From assembly GCA_963971305.1 (NCBI GenBank), contig OZ020305.1, positions 12,123,001 through 12,187,000 of the forward strand: a DNA stretch of 64,000 nt. The letters run 5' to 3'. The notes under the pieces were generated by a model that did no database searches, was not told where the DNA came from, and saw nothing but the letters and a program-made list of their open reading frames with translations. Within the stretch, counting starts at the first letter, position 1. The number at the start of each line of letters is the position of its first letter. Position numbers and translations under genes: made by a program. Below are positions 42,521 to 56,486 of the stretch, one piece after another. Source of the DNA: Arcuatula senhousia (taxonomy: Eukaryota; Mollusca; Bivalvia; Mytilida; Mytilidae).

Positions 42521-43567
42521 TATTCTTTTCATACGTTCGTGTAGGTATTAAAGTGTATGTTGATTGAATAACGGTAACCATCTTTAAGGGTGTATTCTTC
42601 TGAGGTTTCAGTCTCGTTGAAATCTCGTTTGTGAATAATTTTTAAACCTTGCCTTATAATTGAAAACTTTTGGTGGATATATATCTAATGATGATCCATC
42701 TAAATTATGTCAAAAAGTTATGAAGATACGATTAGTAGTTTTTGAGATATGTGACATCTTAATTTTTGACCAAATATGATCATTGATCCCAGTCTGAATT
42801 TAGCCAATTTCAGAGCAGGGGTAGTAAAATTCATTTTTCCAACAAAATATGCATGCAATTCATATAATTTCTTTTCTAAATTCAAAAAGATATATATTTG
42901 TCCAATTATTTTAAACTAAAATGGAGAGTTTTGAGTTTTTGGTATAATAGAAAATTTTAAAAATCTTGATTTTTAGCAATTTTATGGTGCCAGACTTCTT
43001 ACTTGTGTGTGTATCAAATGTTATTACATGAAAAATAAAGGTTATAAAAAACTATTTAACCTTGAGGACCAATCTTAAATATGTAAGAGATAAGAAAAGA
43101 CAAAAAAAAAACAAGGACCACATACCGGAAAAATCTAAGATTCAAATAGTCCTGACTTGATCAAGGCGTTTGATATTACATAGCAAACAATCGTTTCTTT
43201 GTAACCTCATTAAAATCTAGAAGACCTGCAAACAAAATAATGGAAGGAAATATCTATGTTCTACGCACAGGTCAGGATATTTTACTTCCTTATGCCTTTT
43301 ACTTCCGGGTCGGCATCCTGTAAATAAGTTCTATTAAAAAAAAATAACAAAAACAGTAAAGCATGTTTTACTACTCATCCTAAGAAAACAAATTGAACAA
43401 ATAATAAAGTTCAAACACATAGTAAACATTTAAAACATTTTTCTTTGCAATATTATGAACATCAGTTGAGAATTACTTTTAAATGCGTAAAATGTCAACT
43501 TAAAAAGATCCCAAAAGCTCGGACCAATTTTTGCCGGAGGGGCTTAGCGATGAAGGGCTACATTGCA
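42521..43567. other. No gene; left flank of the satellite array
   Basis: AT-rich DNA. The last 50 bp (43516-43567, ACCAATTTTTGCCGGAGGGG-CTTAGCGATG) becomes GC-richer and may be a decayed edge monomer. Confidence 0.45.
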
Positions 43568-46500
43568 ACTTCTGGTTCTCTGTGCATCCCGATTCAAAAA
43601 AGTACCCCTAGGACCAATATGGGCACCCATCGACCCCCCTCTTGACCTTTTCTGCCCCTTTCAATTTTTCCGGGATCCTGCGGAATTTGAAGGGGGATCC
43701 TTGCCCAACGTAACCTATATCTCCGATACGAGCGTAAACTTCCGGTTCTCTGTGCATCCCGATTCAAAAAAGTACCCCTAGGACCAATATGGGCACCCAT
43801 CGACCCCCCTCTTGACCTTTTCTGCCCCTTTCAATTTTTCCGGGATCCTGCGGAATTTGAAGGGGGATCCTTGCCCAACGTAACCTATATCTCCGATACG
43901 AGCGTAAACTTCCGGTTCTCTGTGCATCCCGATTCAAAAAAGTACCCCTAGGACCAATATGGGCACCCATCGACCCCCCTCTTGACCTTTTCTGCCCCTT
44001 TCAATTTTTCCGGGATCCTGCGGAATTTGAAGGGGGATCCTTGCCCAACGTAACCTATATCTCCGATACGAGCGTAAACTTCCGGTTCTCTGTGCATCCC
44101 GATTCAAAAAAGTACCCCTAGGACCAATATGGGCACCCATCGACCCCCCTCTTGACCTTTTCTGCCCCTTTCAATTTTTCCGGGATCCTGCGGAATTTGA
44201 AGGGGGATCCTTGCCCAACGTAACCTATATCTCCGATACGAGCGTAAACTTCCGGTTCTCTGTGCATCCCGATTCAAAAAAGTACCCCTAGGACCAATAT
44301 GGGCACCCATCGACCCCCCTCTTGACCTTTTCTGCCCCTTTCAATTTTTCCGGGATCCTGCGGAATTTGAAGGGGGATCCTTGCCCAACGTAACCTATAT
44401 CTCCGATACGAGCGTAAACTTCCGGTTCTCTGTGCATCCCGATTCAAAAAAGTACCCCTAGGACCAATATGGGCACCCATCGACCCCCCTCTTGACCTTT
44501 TCTGCCCCTTTCAATTTTTCCGGGATCCTGCGGAATTTGAAGGGGGATCCTTGCCCAACGTAACCTATATCTCCGATACGAGCGTAAACTTCCGGTTCTC
44601 TGTGCATCCCGATTCAAAAAAGTACCCCTAGGACCAATATGGGCACCCATCGACCCCCCTCTTGACCTTTTCTGCCCCTTTCAATTTTTCCGGGATCCTG
44701 CGGAATTTGAAGGGGGATCCTTGCCCAACGTAACCTATATCTCCGATACGAGCGTAAACTTCCGGTTCTCTGTGCATCCCGATTCAAAAAAGTACCCCTA
44801 GGACCAATATGGGCACCCATCGACCCCCCTCTTGACCTTTTCTGCCCCTTTCAATTTTTCCGGGATCCTGCGGAATTTGAAGGGGGATCCTTGCCCAACG
44901 TAACCTATATCTCCGATACGAGCGTAAACTTCCGGTTCTCTGTGCATCCCGATTCAAAAAAGTACCCCTAGGACCAATATGGGCACCCATCGACCCCCCT
45001 CTTGACCTTTTCTGCCCCTTTCAATTTTTCCGGGATCCTGCGGAATTTGAAGGGGGATCCTTGCCCAACGTAACCTATATCTCCGATACGAGCGTAAACT
45101 TCCGGTTCTCTGTGCATCCCGATTCAAAAAAGTACCCCTAGGACCAATATGGGCACCCATCGACCCCCCTCTTGACCTTTTCTGCCCCTTTCAATTTTTC
45201 CGGGATCCTGCGGAATTTGAAGGGGGATCCTTGCCCAACGTAACCTATATCTCCGATACGAGCGTAAACTTCCGGTTCTCTGTGCATCCCGATTCAAAAA
45301 AGTACCCCTAGGACCAATATGGGCACCCATCGACCCCCCTCTTGACCTTTTCTGCCCCTTTCAATTTTTCCGGGATCCTGCGGAATTTGAAGGGGGATCC
45401 TTGCCCAACGTAACCTATATCTCCGATACGAGCGTAAACTTCCGGTTCTCTGTGCATCCCGATTCAAAAAAGTACCCCTAGGACCAATATGGGCACCCAT
45501 CGACCGACCCCCCTCTTGACCTTTTCTGCCCCTTTCAATTTTTCCGGGATCCTGCGGAATTTGAAGGGGGATCCTTGCCCAACGTAACCTATATCTCCGA
45601 TACGAGCGTAAACTTCCGGTTCTCTGTGCATCCCGATTCAAAAAAGTACCCCTAGGACCAATATGGGCACCCATCGACCCCCCTCTTGACCTTTTCTGCC
45701 CCTTTCAATTTTTCCGGGATCCTGCGGAATTTGAAGGGGGATCCTTGCCCAACGTAACCTATATCTCCGATACGAGCGTAAACTTCTGGTTCTCTGTGCA
45801 TCCCGATTCAAAAAAGTACCCCTAGGACCAATATGGGCACCCATCGACCCCCTCTTGACCTTTTCTGCCCCTTTCAATTTTTCCGGGATCCTGCGGAATT
45901 TGAAGGGGGATCCTTGCCCAACGTAACCTATATCTCCGATACGAGCGTAAACTTCTGGTTCTCTGTGCATCCCGATTCAAAAAAGTACCCCTAGGACCAA
46001 TATGGGCACCCATCGACCCCCCTCTTGACCTTTTCTGCCCCTTTCAATTTTTCCGGGATCCTGCGGAATTTGAAGGGGGGATCCTTGCCCAACGTAACCT
46101 ATATCTCCGATACGAGCGTAAACTTCCGGTTCTCTGTGCATCCCGATTCAAAAAAGTACCCCTAGGACCAATATGGGCACCCATCGACCCCCCTCTTGAC
46201 CTTTTCTGCCCCTTTCAATTTTTCCGGGATCCTGCGGAATTTGAAGGGGATCCTTGCCCAACGTAACCTATATCTCCGATACGAGCGTAAACTTCGGTTC
46301 TCTGTGCATCCCGATTCAAAAAAGTACCCCTAGGACCAATATGGGCACCCATCGACCCCCCCTCTTGACCTTTTCTGCCCCTTTCAATTTTTTCCGGGAT
46401 CCTGCGGAATTTGAAGGGGGATCCTTGCCCAACGTAACCTATATCTCCGATACGAGCGTAAACTTCCGGTTCTCTGTGCATCCCGATTCAAAAAAGTACC

Positions 46501-49500
46501 CCTAGGACCAATATGGGCACCCATCGACCCCCCTCTTGACCTTTTCTGCGCCCTTTCAATTTTTCCGGGATCCTGCGGAATTTGAAGGGGGATCCTTGCC
46601 CAACGTAACCTATATCTCCGATACGAGCGTAAACTTCCGGTTCTCTGTGCATCCCGATTCAAAAAAGTACCCCTAGGACCAATATGGGCACCCATCGACC
46701 CCCCCTCTTGACCTTTTCTGCCCCTTTCAATTTTTCCGGGATCCTGCGGAATTTGAAGGGGGATCCTTGCCCAACGTAACCTATATCTCCGATACGAGCG
46801 TAAACTTCCGGTTCTCTGTGCATCCCGATTCAAAAAAGTACCCCTAGGACCAATATGGGCACCCATCGACCCCCCTCTTGACCTTTTCTGCCCCTTTCAT
46901 TTTTCCGGGATCCTGCGGAATTTGAAGGGGGATCCTTGCCCAACGTAACCTATATCTCCGATACGAGCGTAAACTTCCGGGTTCTCTGTGCATCCCGATT
47001 CAAAAAAGTACCCCTAGGACCAATATGGGCACCCATCGACCCCCCTCTTGACCTTTTCTGCCCCTTTCAATTTTTCCGGGATCCTGCGGAATTTGAAGGG
47101 GGATCCTTGCCCAACGTAACCTATATCTCCGATACGAGCGTAAACTTCCGGTTCTCTGTGCATCCCGATTCAAAAAAGTACCCCTAGGACCAATATGGGC
47201 ACCCATCGACCCCCCTCTTGACCTTTTCTGCCCCTTTCAATTTTTCCGGGATCCTGCGGAATTTGAAGGGGGATCCTTGCCCAACGTAACCTATATCTCC
47301 GATACGAGCGTAACTTCCGGGGTTCTCTGTGCATCCCGATTCAAAAAAGTACCCCTAGGGACCAATATGGGCACCCATCGACCCCCCTCTTGACCTTTTC
47401 TGCCCCTTTCAATTTTTCCGGGATCCTGCGGAATTTGAAGGGGGGATCCTTGCCCAACGTAACCTATATCTCCGATACGAGCGTAAACTTCCGGTTCTCT
47501 GTGCATCCCGATTCAAAAAAGTACCCCTAGGGCCAATATGGGCACCCATCGACCCCCCTCTTGACCTTTTCTGCCCCTTTCAATTTTTCCGGGGATCCTG
47601 CGGAATTTGAAGGGGGATCCTTGCCCAACGTAACCTATATCTCCGATACGAGCGTAAACTTCCGGTTCTCTGTGCATCCCGATTCAAAAAAAGTACCCCT
47701 AGGGCCAATATGGGCACCCATCGACCCCCCTCTTGACCTTTTCTGCCCCTTTCAATTTTTTCCGGGATCCTGCGGAATTTGAAGGGGGATCCTTGCCCAA
47801 CGTAACCTATATCTCCGATACGAGCGTAAACTTCCGGTTCTCTGTGCATCCCGATTCAAAAAAGTACCCCCTAGGACCAATATGGGCACCCATCGACCCC
47901 CCTCTTGACCTTTTCTGCCCCTTTCAATTTTTCCGGGATCCTGCGGAATTTGAAGGGGGGATCCTTGCCCAACGTAACCTATATCTCCGATACGAGCGTA
48001 AACTTCTGGTTCTCTGTGCATCCCGATTCAAAAAGTACCCCTAGGACCAATATGGGGCACCCATCGACCCCCCTCTTGACCTTTTCTGCCCCTTTCAATT
48101 TTTCCGGGATCCTGCGGAATTTGAAGGGGGATCCTTGCCCAACGTAACCTATATCTCCGATACGAGCGTAAACTTCCGGTTCTCTGTGCATCCCGATTCA
48201 AAAAAGTACCCCTAGGGACCAATATGGGCACCCATCGACCCCCCTCTTGACCTTTTCTGCCCCTTTCAATTTTTCCGGGATCCTGCGGAATTTGAAGGGG
48301 GATCCTTGCCCAACGTAACCTATATCTCCGATACGAGCGTAAACTTCCGGTTCTCTGTGCATCCCGATTCAAAAAAGTACCCCTAGGACCAATATGGGCA
48401 CCCATCGACCCCCCTCTTGACCTTTTCTGCCCCTTTCAATTTTTCCGGGATCCTGCGGAATTTGAAGGGGGATCCTTGCCCAAACGTAACCTATATCTCC
48501 GATACGAGCGTAAACTTCCGGTTCTCTGTGCATCCCGATTCAAAAAAGTACCCCTAGGACCAATATGGGCACCCATCGACCCCCCTCTTGACCTTTTCTG
48601 CCCCTTTCAATTTTTCCGGGATCCTGCGGAATTTGAAGGGGGATCCCTTGCCCAACGTAACCTATATCTCTCGATACGAGCGTAAACTTCCGGTTCTCTG
48701 TGCATCCCGATTCAAAAAGTACCCCTAGGACCAATATGGGCACCCATCGACCCCCCTCTTGACCTTTTCTGCCCCTTTCAATTTTTCCGGGATCCTGCGG
48801 AATTTGAAGGGGATCCTTGCCCAACGTAACCTATATCTCCGATACGAGCGTAAACTTCTGGTTCTCTGTGCATCCCGATTCAAAAAAGTACCCCTAGGAC
48901 CAATATGGGCACCCATCGACCCCCCTCTTGACCTTTTCTGCCCCTTTCAATTTTTCCGGGATCCTGCGGAATTTGAAGGGGGATCCTTGCCCAACGTAAC
49001 CTATATCTCCGATACGAGCGTAAACTTCTGGTTCTCTGTGCATCCCGATTCAAAAAAGTACCCCTAGGACCAATATGGGCACCCATCGACCCCCCTCTTG
49101 ACCTTTCTGCCCCTTTCAATTTTTCCGGGATCCTGCGGAATTTGAAGGGGGATCCTTGCCCAACGTAACCTATATCTCCGATACGAGCGTAAACTTCCGG
49201 TTCTCTGTGCATCCCGATTCAAAAAAGTACCCCTAGGACCAATATGGGCACCCATCGACCCCCCCTCTTGACCTTTTCTGCCCCTTTCAATTTTTCCGGG
49301 ATCCTGCGGAATTTGAAGGGGGATCCTTGCCCAACGTAACCTATATCTCCGATACGAGCGTAAACCTTCCGGTTCTCTGTGCATCCCGATTCAAAAAAGT
49401 ACCCCTAGGACCAATATGGGCACCCATCGACCCCCCTCTTGACCTTTTCTGCCCCTTTCAATTTTTCCGGGATCCTGCGGAATTTGAAGGGGGATCCTTG

Positions 49501-52500
49501 CCCAACGTAACCTATATCTCCGATACGAGCGTAAACTTCCGGTTCTCTGTGCATCCCGATTCAAAAAAGTACCCCTAGGACCAATATGGGGCACCCATCG
49601 ACCCCCCTCTTGACCTTTTCTGCCCCTTTCAATTTTCCGGGATCCTGCGGAATTTGAAGGGGGATCCTTGCCCAACGTAACCTATATCTCCGATACGAGC
49701 GTAAACTTCCGGTTCTCTGTGCATCCCGATTCAAAAAAGTACCCCTAGGACCAATATGGGCACCCATCGACCCCCCTCTTGACCTTTTCTGCCCCTTTCA
49801 ATTTTTCCGGGATCCTGCGGAATTTGAAGGGGGATCCTTGCCCAACGTAACCTATATCTCCGATACGAGCGTAAACTTCCGGTTCTCTGTGCATCCCGAT
49901 TCAAAAAAGTACCCCTAGGACCAATATGGGCACCCATCGACCCCCCTCTTGACCTTTTCTGCCCCTTTCAATTTTTTCCGGGATCCTGCGGAATTTGAAG
50001 GGGGATCCTTGCCCAACGTAACCTATATCTCCGATACGAGCGTAAACTTCCGGTTCTCTGTGCATCCCGATTCAAAAAAGTACCCCTAGGACCAATATGG
50101 GCACCCATCGACCCCCCTCTTGACCTTTTCTGCCCCTTTCAATTTTTCCGGGATCCTGCGGAATTTGAAGGGGGATCCTTGCCCAACGTAACCTATATCT
50201 CCGATTACGAGCGTAAACTTCCGGTTCTCTGTGCATCCCGATTCAAAAAAGTACCCCTAGGACCAATATGGCACCCATCGACCCCCCTCTTGACCTTTTC
50301 TGCCCCTTTCAATTTTTCCGGGATCCTGCGGAATTGAAGGGGGATCCCTTGCCCAACGTAACCTATATCTCCGATACGAGCGTAAACTTCCGGTTCTCAT
50401 GTGCATCCCGATTCAAAAAAAGTACCCCTAGGGACCAATATGGGCACCCATCGACCCCCCTCTTGACCTTTTCTGCCCCTTTCAATTTTTCCGGGATCCT
50501 GCGGAATTTGAAGGGGGATCCTTGCCCAACGTAACCTATATCTCCGATACGAGCGTAAACTTCCGGTTCTCTGTGCATCCCGATTCAAAAAAGGTACCCC
50601 TAGGACCCAATATGGGCACCCATCGACCCCCCTCTTGACCTTTTCTGCCCCTTTCAATTTTTCCGGGATCCTGCGGAATTTGAAGGGGGATCCTTGCCCA
50701 ACGTAACCTATATCTCCGATACGAGCGTAAACTTCCGGTTCTCTGTGCATCCCGATTCAAAAAAGTACCCCTAGGACCAATATGGGCACCCATCGACCCC
50801 CCTCTTGACCTTTTCTGCCCCTTTCAATTTTTCCGGGATCCTGCGGAATTTGAAGGGGGATCCTTGCCCAACGTAACCTATATCTCCGATACGAGCGTAA
50901 ACTTCCGGTTCTCTGTGCATCCCGATTCAAAAAAGTACCCCTAGGACCAATATGGGCACCCATCGACCCCCCTCTTGACCTTTTCTGCCCCTTTCAATTT
51001 TTCCGGGATCCTGCGGAATTTGAAGGGGGATCCTTGCCCAACGTAACCTATATCTCCGATACGAGCGTAAACTTCCGGTTCTCTGTGCATCCCGATTCAA
51101 AAAAGTACCCCTAGGACCAATATGGGCACCCATCGACCCCCCTCTTGACCTTTTCTGCCCCTTTCAATTTTTCCGGGATCCTGCGGAATTTGAAGGGGGA
51201 TCCTTGCCCAACGTAACCTATATCTCCGATACGAGCGTAAACTTCCGGTTCTCTGTGCATCCCGATTCAAAAAAGTACCCCTAGGACCAATATGGGCACC
51301 CATCGACCCCCCTCTTGACCTTTTCTGCCCCTTTCAATTTTTCCGGGATCCTGCGGAATTTGAAGGGGGATCCTTGCCCAACGTAACCTATATCTCCGAT
51401 ACGAGCGTAAACTTCCGGTTCTCTGTGCATCCCGATTCAAAAAAGTACCCCTAGGACCAATATGGGCACCCATCGACCCCCCTCTTGACCTTTTCTGCCC
51501 CTTTCAATTTTTCCGGGATCCTGCGGAATTTGAAGGGGGATCCTTGCCCAACGTAACCTATATCTCCGATACGAGCGTAAACTTCCGGTTCTCTGTGCAT
51601 CCCGATTCAAAAAAGTACCCCTAGGACCAATATGGGCACCCATCGACCCCCCTCTTGACCTTTTCTGCCCCTTTCAATTTTTCCGGGATCCTGCGGAATT
51701 TGAAGGGGGATCCTTGCCCAACGTAACCTATATCTCCGATACGAGCGTAAACTTCCGGTTCTCTGTGCATCCCGATTCAAAAAAGTACCCCTAGGACCAA
51801 TATGGGCACCCATCGACCCCCCTCTTGACCTTTTCTGCCCCTTTCAATTTTTCCGGGATCCTGCGGAATTTGAAGGGGGATCCTTGCCCAACGTAACCTA
51901 TATCTCCGATACGAGCGTAAACTTCCGGTTCTCTGTGCATCCCGATTCAAAAAAGTACCCCTAGGACCAATATGGGCACCCATCGACCCCCCTCTTGACC
52001 TTTTCTGCCCCTTTCAATTTTTCCGGGATCCTGCGGAATTTGAAGGGGGATCCTTGCCCAACGTAACCTATATCTCCGATACGAGCGTAAACTTCCGGTT
52101 CTCTGTGCATCCCGATTCAAAAAAGTACCCCTAGGACCAATATGGGCACCCATCGACCCCCCTCTTGACCTTTTCTGCCCCTTTCAATTTTTCCGGGATC
52201 CTGCGGAATTTGAAGGGGGATCCTTGCCCAACGTAACCTATATCTCCGATACGAGCGTAAACTTCCGGTTCTCTGTGCATCCCGATTCAAAAAAGTACCC
52301 CTAGGACCAATATGGGCACCCATCGACCCCCCTCTTGACCTTTTCTGCCCCTTTCAATTTTTCCGGGATCCTGCGGAATTTGAAGGGGGATCCTTGCCCA
52401 ACGTAACCTATATCTCCGATACGAGCGTAAACTTCCGGTTCTCTGTGCATCCCGATTCAAAAAAGTACCCCTAGGACCAATATGGGCACCCATCGACCCC

Positions 52501-55500
52501 CCTCTTGACCTTTTCTGCCCCTTTCAATTTTTCCGGGATCCTGCGGAATTTGAAGGGGGATCCTTGCCCAACGTAACCTATATCTCCGATACGAGCGTAA
52601 ACTTCCGGTTCTCTGTGCATCCCGATTCAAAAAAGTACCCCTAGGACCAATATGGGCACCCATCGACCCCCCTCTTGACCTTTTCTGCCCCTTTCAATTT
52701 TTCCGGGATCCTGCGGAATTTGAAGGGGGATCCTTGCCCAACGTAACCTATATCTCCGATACGAGCGTAAACTTCCGGTTCTCTGTGCATCCCGATTCAA
52801 AAAAGTACCCCTAGGACCAATATGGGCACCCATCGACCCCCCTCTTGACCTTTTCTGCCCCTTTCAATTTTTCCGGGATCCTGCGGAATTTGAAGGGGGA
52901 TCCTTGCCCAACGTAACCTATATCTCCGATACGAGCGTAAACTTCCGGTTCTCTGTGCATCCCGATTCAAAAAAGTACCCCTAGGACCAATATGGGCACC
53001 CATCGACCCCCCTCTTGACCTTTTCTGCCCCTTTCAATTTTTCCGGGATCCTGCGGAATTTGAAGGGGGATCCTTGCCCAACGTAACCTATATCTCCGAT
53101 ACGAGCGTAAACTTCCGGTTCTCTGTGCATCCCGATTCAAAAAAGTACCCCTAGGGCCAATATGGGCACCCATCGACCCCCCTCTTGACCTTTTCTGCCC
53201 CTTTCAATTTTTCCGGGATCCTGCGGAATTTGAAGGGGGATCCTTGCCCAACGTAACCTATATCTCCGATACGAGCGTAAACTTCCGGTTCTCTGTGCAT
53301 CCCGATTCAAAAAAGTACCCCTAGGGCCAATATGGGCACCCATCGACCCCCCTCTTGACCTTTTCTGCCCCTTTCAATTTTTCCGGGATCCTGCGGAATT
53401 TGAAGGGGGATCCTTGCCCAACGTAACCTATATCTCCGATACGAGCGTAAACTTCCGGTTCTCTGTGCATCCCGATTCAAAAAAGTACCCCTAGGACCAA
53501 TATGGGCACCCATCGACCCCCCTCTTGACCTTTTCTGCCCCTTTCAATTTTTCCGGGATCCTGCGGAATTTGAAGGGGGATCCTTGCCCAACGTAACCTA
53601 TATCTCCGATACGAGCGTAAACTTCCGGTTCTCTGTGCATCCCGATTCAAAAAAGTACCCCTAGGACCAATATGGGCACCCATCGACCCCCCTCTTGACC
53701 TTTTCTGCCCCTTTCAATTTTTCCGGGATCCTGCGGAATTTGAAGGGGGATCCTTGCCCAACGTAACCTATATCTCCGATACGAGCGTAAACTTCCGGTT
53801 CTCTGTGCATCCCGATTCAAAAAAGTACCCCTAGGACCAATATGGGCACCCATCGACCCCCCTCTTGACCTTTTCTGCCCCTTTCAATTTTTCCGGGATC
53901 CTGCGGAATTTGAAGGGGGATCCTTGCCCAACGTAACCTATATCTCCGATACGAGCGTAAACTTCCGGTTCTCTGTGCATCCCGATTCAAAAAAGTACCC
54001 CTAGGACCAATATGGGCACCCATCGACCCCCCTCTTGACCTTTTCTGCCCCTTTCAATTTTTCCGGGATCCTGCGGAATTTGAAGGGGGATCCTTGCCCA
54101 ACGTAACCTATATCTCCGATACGAGCGTAAACTTCCGGTTCTCTGTGCATCCCGATTCAAAAAAGTACCCCTAGGACCAATATGGGCACCCATCGACCCC
54201 CCTCTTGACCTTTTCTGCCCCTTTCAATTTTTCCGGGATCCTGCGGAATTTGAAGGGGGATCCTTGCCCAACGTAACCTATATCTCCGATACGAGCGTAA
54301 ACTTCCGGTTCTCTGTGCATCCCGATTCAAAAAAGTACCCCTAGGACCAATATGGGCACCCATCGACCCCCCTCTTGACCTTTTCTGCCCCTTTCAATTT
54401 TTCCGGGATCCTGCGGAATTTGAAGGGGGATCCTTGCCCAACGTAACCTATATCTCCGATACGAGCGTAAACTTCCGGTTCTCTGTGCATCCCGATTCAA
54501 AAAAGTACCCCTAGGACCAATATGGGCACCCATCGACCCCCCTCTTGACCTTTTCTGCCCCTTTCAATTTTTCCGGGATCCTGCGGAATTTGAAGGGGGA
54601 TCCTTGCCCAACGTAACCTATATCTCCGATACGAGCGTAAACTTCCGGTTCTCTGTGCATCCCGATTCAAAAAAGTACCCCTAGGACCAATATGGGCACC
54701 CATCGACCCCCCTCTTGACCTTTTCTGCCCCTTTCAATTTTTCCGGGATCCTGCGGAATTTGAAGGGGGATCCTTGCCCAACGTAACCTATATCTCCGAT
54801 ACGAGCGTAAACTTCCGGTTCTCTGTGCATCCCGATTCAAAAAAGTACCCCTAGGACCAATATGGGCACCCATCGACCCCCCTCTTGACCTTTTCTGCCC
54901 CTTTCAATTTTTCCGGGATCCTGCGGAATTTGAAGGGGGATCCTTGCCCAACGTAACCTATATCTCCGATACGAGCGTAAACTTCCGGTTCTCTGTGCAT
55001 CCCGATTCAAAAAAGTACCCCTAGGACCAATATGGGCACCCATCGACCCCCCTCTTGACCTTTTCTGCCCCTTTCAATTTTTCCGGGATCCTGCGGAATT
55101 TGAAGGGGGATCCTTGCCCAACGTAACCTATATCTCCGATACGAGCGTAAACTTCCGGTTCTCTGTGCATCCCGATTCAAAAAAGTACCCCTAGGACCAA
55201 TATGGGCACCCATCGACCCCCCTCTTGACCTTTTCTGCCCCTTTCAATTTTTCCGGGATCCTGCGGAATTTGAAGGGGGATCCTTGCCCAACGTAACCTA
55301 TATCTCCGATACGAGCGTAAACTTCCGGTTCTCTGTGCATCCCGATTCAAAAAAGTACCCCTAGGACCAATATGGGCACCCATCGACCCCCCTCTTGACC
55401 TTTTCTGCCCCTTTCAATTTTTCCGGGATCCTGCGGAATTTGAAGGGGGATCCTTGCCCAACGTAACCTATATCTCCGATACGAGCGTAAACTTCCGGTT

Positions 55501-56270
55501 CTCTGTGCATCCCGATTCAAAAAAGTACCCCTAGGACCAATATGGGCACCCATCGACCCCCCTCTTGACCTTTTCTGCCCCTTTCAATTTTTCCGGGATC
55601 CTGCGGAATTTGAAGGGGGATCCTTGCCCAACGTAACCTATATCTCCGATACGAGCGTAAACTTCCGGTTCTCTGTGCATCCCGATTCAAAAAAGTACCC
55701 CTAGGACCAATATGGGCACCCATCGACCCCCCTCTTGACCTTTTCTGCCCCTTTCAATTTTTCCGGGATCCTGCGGAATTTGAAGGGGGATCCTTGCCCA
55801 ACGTAACCTATATCTCCGATACGAGCGTAAACTTCCGGTTCTCTGTGCATCCCGATTCAAAAAAGTACCCCTAGGACCAATATGGGCACCCATCGACCCC
55901 CCTCTTGACCTTTTCTGCCCCTTTCAATTTTTCCGGGATCCTGCGGAATTTGAAGGGGGATCCTTGCCCAACGTAACCTATATCTCCGATACGAGCGTAA
56001 ACTTCCGGTTCTCTGTGCATCCCGATTCAAAAAAGTACCCCTAGGACCAATATGGGCACCCATCGACCCCCCTCTTGACCTTTTCTGCCCCTTTCAATTT
56101 TCCGGGATCCTGCGGAATTTGAAGGGGGATCCTTGCCCAACGTAACCTATATCTCCGATACGAGCGTAAACTTCCGGTTCTCTGTGCATCCCGATTCAAA
56201 AAAGTACCCCTAGGACCAATATGGGCACCCATCGACCCCCCTCTTGACCTTTTCTGCCCCTTTCAATTTT
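43568..56270 (+). repeat. Satellite array: about 75 direct copies of a 170-bp monomer
   Basis: 12.7 kb of head-to-tail copies. The monomer can be read from CTTCCGGTTCTCTGTGCATC through AGTACCCCTAGGACCAATAT, CCTTTTCTGCCCCTTTCAAT, GGGATCCTGCGGAATTTGAA and CCTTGCCCAACGTAACC to CGATACGAGCGTAAA. The period is exactly 170 bp in the uniform parts. It is about half G+C, far richer than the flanks. Each monomer has two GGATCC sites 22 bp apart and an imperfect dyad (43655-43696 in the first copy). Variants are few: T for C in CTTCTGG (for example 43568, 45784, 45952) and G for A in AGGGCCAAT (47528, 47701, 53153, 53323). The array ends mid-monomer at 56270. Because 170 is not a multiple of 3, the recurring 68-residue minus-strand frames are by-products, not genes. 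Function (heterochromatin, centromere or none) cannot be told. Confidence 0.97.
45500..50610 (+). repeat. Indel-rich zone of the satellite
   Basis: In this part monomers carry many single-base length changes in homopolymers (GGGGGG for GGGGG, AAAAA for AAAAAA, CCCCCCC for CCCCCC) and a CGAC duplication at 45501-45508. Substitutions stay rare. The array on both sides is almost indel-free. The pattern is that of unpolished long-read consensus rather than natural divergence. Confidence 0.8.
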
Positions 56271-56486
56271 CACCCGTCAGGTGTACTACAAACGTCAAAT
56301 ATACAGCTGAAAATTATTTTAATTAATTATTCGTGCCTTAGTTGGCCTATGAGTATGCTTTTGTCTTTTGTTAATATTGCTTACTAAGTACATGTACATT
56401 GCTTCGTATTTGAATTAACGTTTCAAAATTTAAATACATGGAGTTAAAAAATACTATTTTCTAGACAAGTGTGGCCACTAAAAGTA
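56271..56486. other. No recognisable feature
   Basis: Right flank of the satellite, AT-rich. Confidence 0.4.

Noticed and set aside
43594..56232. Ladder of identical 68-residue minus-strand proteins and similar plus-strand ones
   Set aside because: They recur every 170 bp because the satellite does. The period is not a multiple of 3, so each frame runs into a stop in the next monomer, and there is no conserved start context or known domain.
43568..56270. CRISPR array or bacterial repeat locus
   Set aside because: There are no unique spacers: the full 170 bp repeats. The rest of the window is clearly eukaryotic.
43568..56270. CENP-B box in the satellite monomer
   Set aside because: No match to the nTTCGnnnnAnnCGGGn core on either strand of the monomer; a centromeric role is not supported by sequence.
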